Shown: positions 7,589 through 14,290 of the stretch, piece by piece
Layout of the letters: each line of letters begins with the position of its first letter
Position numbering within the stretch: the first letter of the stretch is position 1
Origin: Methanomicrobiales archaeon
GTDB taxonomy: Archaea; Halobacteriota; Methanomicrobia; Methanomicrobiales; Methanospirillaceae
Length of the DNA: 19,202 nt
Direction: 5' to 3'
Assembly: GCA_013415575.1 (NCBI GenBank)
Contig: JAAEES010000004.1
Coordinates: forward strand, 1-19,202
Position numbers and translations under genes: made by a program
Notes under the pieces: generated by a model
Seen by the model: only the letters and a program-made list of their open reading frames with translations
Databases searched by the model: none
Told to the model about the DNA's origin: nothing

Positions 7589-8183
7589 ACCCCGCCCGCA
7601 GGAGCTGCAAAGCAGCTTCGATATGCCGCCTGCCGCCGTGCCGAACCGGGGCCCCGTGCCCGGGATAGAGACCTTCGACATCAAGCGATGCGAGACGCTC
7701 GATTGATCGGGCCAGAGCGGTCCGGTCGCCTCCGGGGAAATCGTACCGTCCGAACCCTCCATCCGTGAATACGGTATCTCCTGATATCAGCGCACGCTCC
7801 TCCTCAAAGTAGAGGGAGATGCTTCCGGGCGTATGCCCGGGTGTATGGAGAACCGTGAGCGGTCCGAGCTGTTCGCCATCTGAGAGCAGGCGGTCAGGAG
7901 GGATCCCGGGCGACCGCGAGCCGAATTGCAGGGAGAGGCTCATTCCATCTTCGGTGAGTCCGGGAGCGTCGAGCGGGTGGATGGCGACACAAGCCGAACA
8001 GAGGTGCGCGATTTCCCTGGTGTATGCTGTGTGGTCGAAGTGGCAGTGGGTGAGAATGATTGTATCAATATCCTCACGGTGTGGTTCGATGACCGAAGGA
8101 AGCACACCCGCATCGATAAGCACCGAACCAACGAGGTATGCATTTCCGAAGTAACCCTGGCCCGGGATCCAGATGACTGGCAT
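7581..8183 (-). CDS. Metallo-beta-lactamase-fold hydrolase (glyoxalase II-like)
   Basis: This is a 200-residue zinc hydrolase of the MBL superfamily, with the whole metal-ligand set visible. The HxHxDH motif is HCHFDH (46-51), the next ligand is His117 in HTPGHTPGS, then Asp136 in SGDTVF and the final His176 in PGHG. Length and motif order are like those of the small glyoxalase II/hydroxyacylglutathione-hydrolase-like group, but the substrate cannot be read from sequence. It is the first gene of a minus-strand operon with DUF123 and an iron-sulfur flavoprotein. Its start is only 35 nt from the divergent thiC start. Confidence 0.88.
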   Translation of the reverse strand: MPVIWIPGQGYFGNAYLVGSVLIDAGVLPSVIEPHREDIDTIILTHCHFDHTAYTREIAHLCSACVAIHPLDAPGLTEDGMSLSLQFGSRSPGIPPDRLLSDGEQLGPLTVLHTPGHTPGSISLYFEEERALISGDTVFTDGGFGRYDFPGGDRTALARSIERLASLDVEGLYPGHGAPVRHGGRRHIEAALQLLRAGYG

Positions 8184-8193
8184 GTTTACTAAT
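8184..8193 (+). promoter_or_regulatory. Possible TATA box for thiC (leaderless)
   Basis: The sequence tttactaata lies 26-35 bases upstream of the thiC ATG, the archaeal TATA distance from a transcript start. No Shine-Dalgarno is found between it and the ATG, so the messenger is probably leaderless. There is no room for a TPP riboswitch in the 35-bp gap. Confidence 0.35.
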
Positions 8194-8218
8194 AAGGAAC
8201 ACCAACCACATCTCTCTT

Positions 8219-9502
8219 ATGCGTACCCTGATCCAGGAATGTGTAGCCGGCCTCCCCCCCCTGGTAGAGGCGGCTGCGCGCCAGGAAGGGGCAAATCCCC
8301 GGGATTTTGCCCGTGCAGTGGCTCGTGGGCACGTGGTGATCCCGGCCAATCCTGTTCGGCACCATGTAATCTGCGCTATTGGCGAGGGCTGCAGCGTGAA
8401 GGTCAATGTCAATGTCGGTACATCGGGTGAGCGGTGTGATCCCCGGCTTGAGAAAGACAAAGCTGCAGCTGCAATCGCCAATGGTGCTGACACCCTGATG
8501 GACCTCTCAACCGGAGGTGATCTCCCTGCCATCAGGAGAGAGCTCCTCTCACTCGGACTCTGCCTGGGAACGGTCCCGGTGTACGAAGCGGTCCGCCGGG
8601 CAGGAAGTGCGGCCGATGTCGATGCCGATCTCCTCTTCTCAGTTATCCGGGAACACTGCCGGGACGGCGTGGACTTCCTGACCCTGCACTGTGGAGTGAA
8701 CCGTGAGGCGCTCGCAGCCCTCCACGCTGACCCCCGCGTCCTTCCGGTCGTCTCACGTGGTGGTGCCTTCCATGTAGCGATGATGGTTGCAACCGGGGAA
8801 GAGAACCCGCTTGCTGCAGAGTTTGACTACCTCCTTGAGATCCTGGCAGAGCACGAGGTTGTGGCCAGTCTCGGGGACGGCATGCGGCCGGGATGCCTCC
8901 AGGACGCTGACCGGCACGCCAAGACTGTCGAGTACCTGAACCTGGGGAGATTTGCCAACCGGGCGCTTGCGGCCGGAGTCCAGAGAATGATCGAGGGACC
9001 GGGGCATATCCCCTTCAACCAGATCGGCTACAATGTCCGGATCATGAAAGAGCTCTCCAACGATGCCCCGCTCTACCTCCTCGGCCCGCTGGTCACCGAT
9101 ATTGCACCAGGATATGATCATGTCGCGGCGGCAATCGGGGGTGCCATGGCCTGCCTGCACGGCGCCGACTTCCTCTGCATGGTCTCCCCGAGTGAGCACC
9201 TGGCTCTTCCCCTGGTCGAAGATATCGTGGAGGGAACCCGCCTGGCAAAGATCGCTGCCCACATCGGAGATACGGTGCGGAAGAAGGACGGGTACAAGAT
9301 GCCCCGCGAACGGCAGATGGCCGAGGCGCGAAGGAGACTTGACTGGGCAGAACAGTTCCGTCTCGCACTCTTCCCGGACGTGGCACGGGCCATTCATGCC
9401 CGTGACGGAGAACTTGACACCTGCTCGATGTGCGGGGACCTCTGTGCGGTCAGGATGATGCAGGAGCTTTTCGACGAGGAGAAAGGGAAGGAAAAGAAGT
9501 GA
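8219..9502 (+). CDS. thiC: Phosphomethylpyrimidine synthase ThiC
   Basis: ThiC is a radical SAM enzyme that rearranges 5-aminoimidazole ribotide (AIR) into hydroxymethylpyrimidine phosphate, the pyrimidine half of thiamine. The 427-residue protein is the short archaeal/anaerobe form lacking the N-terminal domain of long bacterial and plant ThiC. Family signatures include VIPANPVRHH, NVNVGTSGERCD, GADTLMDLSTGGD, the LTLHCGVN region, GPGHIPFNQI and YDHVAAAIGGAMA. The non-canonical C-terminal cluster motif CX2CX4C is at Cys402, Cys405 and Cys409 (CSMCGDLC). The substrate AIR is also the substrate of the purine enzyme PurE encoded next door on the opposite strand. The first ATG is used and fits a leaderless start. 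Confidence 0.95.
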   Translation: MRTLIQECVAGLPPLVEAAARQEGANPRDFARAVARGHVVIPANPVRHHVICAIGEGCSVKVNVNVGTSGERCDPRLEKDKAAAAIANGADTLMDLSTGGDLPAIRRELLSLGLCLGTVPVYEAVRRAGSAADVDADLLFSVIREHCRDGVDFLTLHCGVNREALAALHADPRVLPVVSRGGAFHVAMMVATGEENPLAAEFDYLLEILAEHEVVASLGDGMRPGCLQDADRHAKTVEYLNLGRFANRALAAGVQRMIEGPGHIPFNQIGYNVRIMKELSNDAPLYLLGPLVTDIAPGYDHVAAAIGGAMACLHGADFLCMVSPSEHLALPLVEDIVEGTRLAKIAAHIGDTVRKKDGYKMPRERQMAEARRRLDWAEQFRLALFPDVARAIHARDGELDTCSMCGDLCAVRMMQELFDEEKGKEKK

Positions 9503-9727
9503 TGCTCACGGGAGCTGCTTTCCACCCTCCCGCTAGGACCCCTTCTATTTTCCTGCATGATCGGTTCTGTTCTGCGCTGTAGCACTCACGTTCGAAGAAA
9601 CGACCCTGAAACCATGGTGGCTGGGGAGAGACGGGCACGGGCTGAACGTCCGGCAGTAACGAAATGTCCCTGTTTGGAGAGGGCCCCGGAGTATTGAAAC
9701 AGATTACCGGAAAAGCGGCTCGTACCG
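9503..9727. other. 225-bp convergent intergenic spacer
   Basis: This lies between the stops of thiC (plus) and purE (minus). I see no protein frame of normal character, no strong hairpin with a T-run and no RNA gene. Confidence 0.5.
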
Positions 9728-10114
9728 CTATCCTGCACCCAGAATCCTGATCGCCAGCAGTGCCGCGTTCTCCCCGTTGTCGACGCCGACACAGGCTACC
9801 GGAACACCTTTGGGCATCTGGACAATCGAGAGCAGGGCGTCAAACCCCAGCAGCTTCCCGCTTACCGGGACACCGATGACCGGACGGGTGGTCTTTGAGG
9901 CAACGACACCCGGCAGGGCCGCCGAGAGCCCGGCGATGGCAATAAAAACCCTGCAGTCACTGGTTCTGATGAACTCATCCAGGATGTCCGGCTCCCGGTG
10001 GGCAGAAATAACCCGGGTGTCGTAACTGACTCCGTGCTCATTCAGGACTGCCGCGGCTTTTTCCACAACTGCGGCATCAGAGGCCGATCCGGCAAGAATG
10101 GATACTTGGACCAT
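9728..10114 (-). CDS. purE: AIR/N5-CAIR carboxylase-mutase PurE
   Basis: PurE forms 4-carboxy-AIR in de novo purine synthesis. The 128-residue protein has the family blocks in order: LAGSASD at 7-13, SAHREPD with His39 at 37-43, AIAGLSAALPG at 59-69, RPVIGVPVSG, and LLSIVQMPKGVPVA. This is closest to class I (microbial) PurE and to archaeal single-domain forms. The position usually held by His in the A-H-L-P-G block is Ala66 here. An in-frame GTG at 10129 would add five residues; the ATG at 10114 starts the core cleanly, as in homologues, and is preferred. The adjacent thiC product competes for the same AIR pool. Confidence 0.88.
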   Translation of the reverse strand: MVQVSILAGSASDAAVVEKAAAVLNEHGVSYDTRVISAHREPDILDEFIRTSDCRVFIAIAGLSAALPGVVASKTTRPVIGVPVSGKLLGFDALLSIVQMPKGVPVACVGVDNGENAALLAIRILGAG

Positions 10115-10130
10115 GGGTGTGCCATCCACA

Positions 10131-10171
10131 CTTATATTCCGTGGTTATAAAAATACTATGGGGCTGATAGT
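10131..10171. promoter_or_regulatory. Divergent promoter region, purE and class V aminotransferase
   Basis: This A/T-rich stretch contains ttataaaaatac (10145-10156) in plus orientation, centred about 22 bases upstream of the ATG at 10172. On the minus strand gaatataag lies about 22 bases upstream of the purE ATG. Both are plausible TATA elements. A weak Shine-Dalgarno-like ctgat precedes the aminotransferase start. Confidence 0.4.
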
Positions 10172-11302
10172 ATGGAAAAAGAACCGCTCTTGATGCTTCC
10201 CGGGCCGGTTCCGATGCCGGAACGGGTTCGTATGGCAATGGTCAGACAGGCCATCAATCACCGGGGCGCTGAGTTCGGCAGCGTATATACCGACTGTGTA
10301 CGGGTGCTGAAAGAGACATTCGGCACGAAGAATGAGCTCTTCGTGATCAGTGGATCGGGAACAGCATCCATGGAGGCAGCGGTGGCCAACTTCGGACGGG
10401 GCCGGGATATCGCCTGCCTCGTGAATGGCAAGTTCGGCGAACGCATGTATAAGATTGCCCAGCGTTACGGGACGGCTCATGAACTCTCATCGGAATGGGG
10501 GACCCCTCTCAATCTCGTGGCTCTGGAAGAGCGGCTTGCCGAGGGAGCTGATATGGTGACCCTCGTGCACAATGAGACTTCTGCCGGGATCAGGAACCCT
10601 GCCGAAAAGGTAGGAAGACTTGCCCGGAAATATGATGCTCTCTTCGTGATGGACGGTATCACTTCTATCGGAGGGGATGAGGTCAGGGCAGATGCATGGG
10701 GTGCGGATGTTGTGGTTGTCGGCTCCCAGAAGTGCCTTGCCGCACCGGCAGGACTTTCAGCCGTTTCGGTGAGTGACCGGGCATGGGAGCGGCTCTCCTC
10801 TGAGCGTCCCTACTACCTTGACCTTGCCGCATACCGGAAGAGTGCCAAGGCAAAAATAATGGAAACCCCCTATACCCCGGCAGTCCCCCTCTTCCTCGCC
10901 CTCAGGGAGGCATGCCTGATCATTGAGGAAGAAGGCCTCGGGCCGCGTATTGCCCGCCACCGGAGGAACGCAGAATCGGTGCGGGCTGCGGTCAAGGCTT
11001 GGGGGCTCGATCTCCTTCCGGAAATTGATGGCGATCATGCGTATTCGAACACCGTGACTGCGGTAAAACTCCCTGGGAATGTGAATGACAGCGAGTTCCG
11101 CGGGACCGTGAAAAAACTGGGCATCGAGATTGCCGGTGGTCAGGATCATCTGAAAGGCCGAATATTCCGGATCGGAACCATGGGTGCGACCGGAGCCCCT
11201 GAGATCCTCGCCACCCTTGCCGCCGTGCAGCACGCACTCCGGATTCATGGGCACATCCCGGCAGGAGACGGTGTTTCGGCTGCCTGCGGGGTGCTGGGAT
11301 GA
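10172..11302 (+). CDS. Class V aminotransferase, alanine-glyoxylate aminotransferase family
   Basis: This is a pyridoxal-phosphate enzyme of 376 residues. The N-terminal LLMLPGPVPMPERV, the SGSGTASMEAA loop, LVHNETSAG, MDGITSIGGDE with Asp161 and SQKCLAAPAG with the Schiff-base Lys187 are all present, as in archaeal alanine-glyoxylate/serine/aspartate-type enzymes. Amino donor and acceptor cannot be decided from sequence. It is the first gene of the riboflavin block: its TGA overlaps the ribC ATG by four bases (ATGA), which suggests coupled translation. Possible roles are general amino-acid transamination or an unassigned step near flavin synthesis, the latter only from context. Confidence 0.85.
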   Translation: MEKEPLLMLPGPVPMPERVRMAMVRQAINHRGAEFGSVYTDCVRVLKETFGTKNELFVISGSGTASMEAAVANFGRGRDIACLVNGKFGERMYKIAQRYGTAHELSSEWGTPLNLVALEERLAEGADMVTLVHNETSAGIRNPAEKVGRLARKYDALFVMDGITSIGGDEVRADAWGADVVVVGSQKCLAAPAGLSAVSVSDRAWERLSSERPYYLDLAAYRKSAKAKIMETPYTPAVPLFLALREACLIIEEEGLGPRIARHRRNAESVRAAVKAWGLDLLPEIDGDHAYSNTVTAVKLPGNVNDSEFRGTVKKLGIEIAGGQDHLKGRIFRIGTMGATGAPEILATLAAVQHALRIHGHIPAGDGVSAACGVLG

Positions 11303-11760
11303 AGATTGGAATCGCAGACACCACGTTTTCCCGGGTCAATATGGGGGCTGTCGCCGCAGATGAGCTCCGGAAGCAGGCGAGCGTGGCCATCGAACGGGTC
11401 ACTGTTCCAGGAATAAAAGACCTCCCGGTCGCCTGTAAAAAACTCATCGGGGAGCGGAAATGCGGCATCGTGATGGCACTCGGAATGCCCGGTGGGAAGG
11501 AGAAGGACCGGATGTGTGCCCATGAAGCTTCTCAGGGTCTGATAATCTGCCAGCTGATGACCAATACCCACATTATTGAGGTTTTTGTCCATGAGGACGA
11601 GGCAGAGGATGACCGGGAACTGGCGTGGCTTGCCGAACAGCGGACGCGGGAGCATGCCCGGAACGTGATTAAACTGGCGTTCAATCCCCAGGAACTCATA
11701 AAAGAAGCCGGTACCGGGCAGCGACAGGGGTTTCCTGATGCTGGTCCGGCACGCAGGTGA
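11299..11760 (+). CDS. ribC: Riboflavin synthase, archaeal type RibC
   Basis: Archaeal riboflavin synthase dismutates two molecules of 6,7-dimethyl-8-ribityllumazine to riboflavin and 5-amino-6-ribitylaminouracil. It is unrelated in sequence to the bacterial two-domain enzyme and is paralogous to lumazine synthase. The 153-residue length and the blocks KIGIADTTFSRVNMG, ERVTVPGIKDLPVACKKL, CGIVMALGMPG and HEASQGLIICQLMTNTHI fit that family. The start overlaps the upstream aminotransferase stop (ATGA) and is preceded by GGGGTG at 11288-11293, a good Shine-Dalgarno. The C-terminal tail after NPQELIKEAG is variable. The lumazine synthase gene follows after 57 nt. Confidence 0.92.
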   Translation: MKIGIADTTFSRVNMGAVAADELRKQASVAIERVTVPGIKDLPVACKKLIGERKCGIVMALGMPGGKEKDRMCAHEASQGLIICQLMTNTHIIEVFVHEDEAEDDRELAWLAEQRTREHARNVIKLAFNPQELIKEAGTGQRQGFPDAGPARR

Positions 11761-11817
11761 GGGGCAGGCATCGGTTTATGAGTGAGAAGGTAGGACATAA
11801 ACAGGCAGGGAATCGAT

Positions 11818-12225
11818 ATGAGTGTGAAACTCGGTTTTGTAGTCTCGGAGTTCAACCGTGACATCACCTACATGATGGAAGTTGAGGGAAAAGAGCATGC
11901 CTCATTCCTCGGTGCCGAGGTTACCGAATGCATGTACGTGCCCGGGGCATATGACATGCCGCTGGCAATAAAAAAGATGCTGAAGACCGGCTCGGTTGAT
12001 GCTGTGGTCACCATAGGCTGCGTGATCGAGGGGGCAACCCAGCATGATGAGATCGTGGTTCAGCATGCAGCACGGAAGATCATCGATCTCTCCCTTGAAT
12101 TCGAAAAACCGGTATCGCTAGGTATCTCCGGCCCGGGTATGACCCGGATGGAGGCCAGTGAGCGGATAGATTATGCACGGCGTGCCGTGGAATCAGCGGT
12201 TAAGATGGTCCAGCGATTGGGATGA
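11818..12225 (+). CDS. ribH: 6,7-dimethyl-8-ribityllumazine synthase RibH
   Basis: RibH condenses 5-amino-6-ribitylaminouracil with 3,4-dihydroxy-2-butanone 4-phosphate to give lumazine, the substrate of riboflavin synthase; the family assembles as pentamers or icosahedral shells. The 135-residue protein has VSEFN at 9-13, PGAYDMP at 42-48, and GCVIEGATQHDE at 67-78 with the catalytic-type His76. Length and motifs match archaeal RibH. The end of the gene overlaps the class I aminotransferase start (ATGA). The 57-bp gap before it contains no clear hairpin, so co-transcription with ribC is likely. Confidence 0.94.
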   Translation: MSVKLGFVVSEFNRDITYMMEVEGKEHASFLGAEVTECMYVPGAYDMPLAIKKMLKTGSVDAVVTIGCVIEGATQHDEIVVQHAARKIIDLSLEFEKPVSLGISGPGMTRMEASERIDYARRAVESAVKMVQRLG

Positions 12226-13355
12226 GGGCCCTCTCTGAGAAGGTCACCGGAATTGCGCCTTCGGCAACCCTCGCAATCTCAGACAAAGCCAGGGAGATGC
12301 AGCGGAAGGGCCTGAAGGTCATCAGCCTCTCGATCGGTGAGCCGGACTTTGATACCCCGGCTCACATCAAGGAGGCATGTACCCGGGCGCTCATGCGGGG
12401 CGAGACACACTATGCCCCGAGCAACGGCATCCCGGAACTCCTGGCCGCCATCGCAGAAAAAACCCGGTCAGAGAACCGGTTCTCCTGTACTTCATCCCAG
12501 GTGCTGGTGACCTGCGGGGCGAAGGACGCGATCTATGATGCCGCCACTGCGGTTTTAAATCCCGGAGAGGAAGCGATCATACTCGATCCGTCCTGGGTGT
12601 CCTATGAGCCCTGTGTTCTCCTTGCTGGTGGAAGACCGGTTCACCACCCGTTACATGAGAAAACGTTCCAGGTTACCGATGATGTTCTCGAAAAAATAAC
12701 GGCAAAAACCAAGATGGTGATTGTCAATTCCCCGTCGAATCCATCAGGAGCGGTCCTTGACCTGGTCTCTCTCCGGTTGATTGCGGATCTGTGCGAGGAT
12801 TATGACCTCCTGGCCATCTCTGATGAAATCTACGAGAAGCTGGTGTACGGCAAGGAGCATTTCTCCCTTGCCTCGCTAGGGGATATGGAAGAGCGCACGA
12901 TCACGATAAACGGGTTCTCCAAGGCCTATGCCATGACCGGATGGAGGCTCGGCTGGGCGGTTGCGCCACAACCCATCATCACGCAGATGTCCAAGGTCCA
13001 GCAGCATTCGATCAGCCATCCCACGACCTTTGCCATGTATGGGGGAGTGGCCGCGCTGACCGGGGATCAGGCATGTGTCGAGACGATGCGAAAGGAGTTC
13101 AACCGCCGGAGAGACTACCTCGTCCAGGAGCTCCTCCTGATGGGCTTTGAGGTTGCGCCTGCCGATGGAGCATTCTATGCCTATGTGAAGACTGGCGGCG
13201 ATGATATCGCGACGGCGGAAAGGTGGCTCGAAGCCGGCCATGTGGCGGTGACCCCGGGATCGGCATTCAATACCCCGGGATGGCAGCGGCTGTCCTATGC
13301 GACATCGCTCGAACAGCTCAGGGAAGCCGTGCTGCGGATCCGCAGGCTGAGCTGA
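12222..13355 (+). CDS. Class I/II pyridoxal-phosphate aminotransferase (AspC-like)
   Basis: This is a fold-type I PLP aminotransferase of 377 residues, the usual length of the aspartate aminotransferase Igamma group. Motifs visible are LSIGEPDFDTP (36-46), HYAPSNGIPEL (63-73), NSPSNPSG with Asn173 (169-176), SDEIYEKLVY with Asp201 and Tyr204, the Schiff-base Lys234 in GFSKAYAMTGWRLGW, and the substrate-carboxylate Arg356 in QRLSYATS. Aspartate is the likely donor, but branched or aromatic substrates are not excluded. It overlaps ribH by four bases (ATGA), so it is translationally coupled to riboflavin synthesis even though no step of that pathway needs it. Confidence 0.9.
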   Translation: MRALSEKVTGIAPSATLAISDKAREMQRKGLKVISLSIGEPDFDTPAHIKEACTRALMRGETHYAPSNGIPELLAAIAEKTRSENRFSCTSSQVLVTCGAKDAIYDAATAVLNPGEEAIILDPSWVSYEPCVLLAGGRPVHHPLHEKTFQVTDDVLEKITAKTKMVIVNSPSNPSGAVLDLVSLRLIADLCEDYDLLAISDEIYEKLVYGKEHFSLASLGDMEERTITINGFSKAYAMTGWRLGWAVAPQPIITQMSKVQQHSISHPTTFAMYGGVAALTGDQACVETMRKEFNRRRDYLVQELLLMGFEVAPADGAFYAYVKTGGDDIATAERWLEAGHVAVTPGSAFNTPGWQRLSYATSLEQLREAVLRIRRLS

Positions 13356-13372
13356 AGAACTTCAGGAAATAC

Positions 13373-13882
13373 ATGGAACCTGCCCGGAATTCAGCGAAGG
13401 ATTCGATTCGCTGGTATGACCTGGCTCTCGGCAATCCCGATCCCGAGGTCAGGTGGAATGCCATCATAAGGCTCGAGGAGGACCGGCCCCGGAAGATGGT
13501 ACCGTGCCTGATCAAAGCCTTGAACGACCACGAATTTATCAGCATCCGGTGGAGAGCGGCTATCGCCCTCGGAAAAACCGGCGATACCTCTGCGGTCCCG
13601 TCCCTTATTACCGCGCTCTCTGATGAGAACGATCATGTCAGAGAGGAGGCTGCCGAGGCCCTGGGGATCATCGGAGACGATCGGGCTGTCGATCCGCTTA
13701 TCCGGGCCCTTCACGACCCCCAGCGGGGAGTCCGGCTCCGGGCAGCCAAGGCGCTGGAGATGATCGGCGAGCGGGCAGAACCGGCACTGAAGGAGGCGCT
13801 CGGCGACGGTTCAGCGTCTGTTCTCCCGGTCGTCAGGGAAATTCTTGACAGCATCGGAAAGAAGAAGGAGAGACGGTCCTGA
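13373..13882 (+). CDS. HEAT-repeat (PBS lyase-like) protein
   Basis: A 169-residue protein built of about five tandem HEAT-like repeats of roughly 31 residues. Three are very regular: each has a pattern like VRxxAAxALGxxGDxxAVxPLIxAL, visible at SIRWRAAIALGKTGD, VREEAAEALGIIGDD and VRLRAAKALEMIGE. Such proteins are scaffolds and bind protein partners; the repeats do not reveal the partner. The frame is open upstream to 13223, but that region overlaps the aminotransferase gene and is low in domain content. The ATG at 13373 lies 17 bases after the aminotransferase stop and begins the helical repeat region, so it is preferred. Confidence 0.82.
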   Translation: MEPARNSAKDSIRWYDLALGNPDPEVRWNAIIRLEEDRPRKMVPCLIKALNDHEFISIRWRAAIALGKTGDTSAVPSLITALSDENDHVREEAAEALGIIGDDRAVDPLIRALHDPQRGVRLRAAKALEMIGERAEPALKEALGDGSASVLPVVREILDSIGKKKERRS

Positions 13883-13896
13883 ACCCGGATTTCCTC

Positions 13897-14232
13897 ATGA
13901 CCCTCTCCTGCACTTTCATGTTAGTTCCACTGACAGGGCACACGGGGGGGCAGGTCCTCGATCTCATGCTGGAAAACGCAACGGTCGAACCTGACATCAC
14001 ACCAGGATTCAGGATAGATCTTCCCAATAGTGGAGATTTTGTGAGGATAGACCTCTCGGGGGAGCTCTCCGTTGAGCTTGCGGTTGTAGAGCAGGGCGCG
14101 GAGTGTTCCAGTATGAACATCTCCGGGGATTCTACGACCCTGATCGAAAACTATTTTGCGGATACGGGGAAACGACGAGATCTGGACAGATTTGGACAGT
14201 TGGGCGGGATGAAAGGGAAAAAACAGGCATGA
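13897..14232 (+). CDS. Hypothetical protein, 111 residues, unrecognised
   Basis: I do not recognise a family. The protein is predicted to be mostly beta strand, with no signal peptide or transmembrane segment. It has an early hydrophobic stretch (CTFMLVPLTG), a Gly-rich turn, then alternating strand-like segments (FRIDLPNSGDFVRIDLSG, ELSVELAVVEQGAE) and a basic tail (KGKKQA). It starts 14 bases after the HEAT gene stop, without a visible Shine-Dalgarno, and its stop codon lies in the loop of a terminator-like hairpin. It therefore may close the transcript of the riboflavin-aminotransferase-HEAT block. A G7 run at 13944-13950 lies within the gene and is the weakest point of the frame. The opposite strand also has an open frame, judged a shadow. 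Confidence 0.5.
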   Translation: MTLSCTFMLVPLTGHTGGQVLDLMLENATVEPDITPGFRIDLPNSGDFVRIDLSGELSVELAVVEQGAECSSMNISGDSTTLIENYFADTGKRRDLDRFGQLGGMKGKKQA

Positions 14233-14244
14233 AAGCCTGTTTTT
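14219..14244 (+). terminator. Perfect 10-bp hairpin ending in T-run
   Basis: Arms aaaaacaggc (14219-14228) and gcctgttttt (14235-14244) pair perfectly around the six-base loop atgaaa. The last five bases are all T, so it reads as an intrinsic terminator in plus orientation, and it also reads as one in reverse because the left arm starts with a run of A. It overlaps the stop codon of the hypothetical gene at 13897-14232 and precedes the corA gene, whose start is 47 bases further on. Confidence 0.55.
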
Positions 14245-14290
14245 AGCGATTTCAGGATCCTGCCAGCGGCCCTGCGCCTGGGGGTATGCC

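Noticed and set aside
7589..7762. N-terminal extension of the DUF123 frame
   Set aside because: It overlaps the MBL gene, which has all its zinc ligands; the GTY motif begins directly after the ATG at 7588.
8753..9397. Minus-strand open frame of 214 codons within thiC
   Set aside because: It lies entirely inside thiC, whose motifs are complete, and its translation has no domain-like features.
13223..13372. Upstream extension of the HEAT-repeat frame
   Set aside because: It overlaps the class I aminotransferase C-terminus, including Arg356, and carries no repeat pattern.
14253..14262. Ten-base palindrome caggatcctg before corA
   Set aside because: A 10-bp palindrome without spacing is common by chance, and no second copy was seen nearby.
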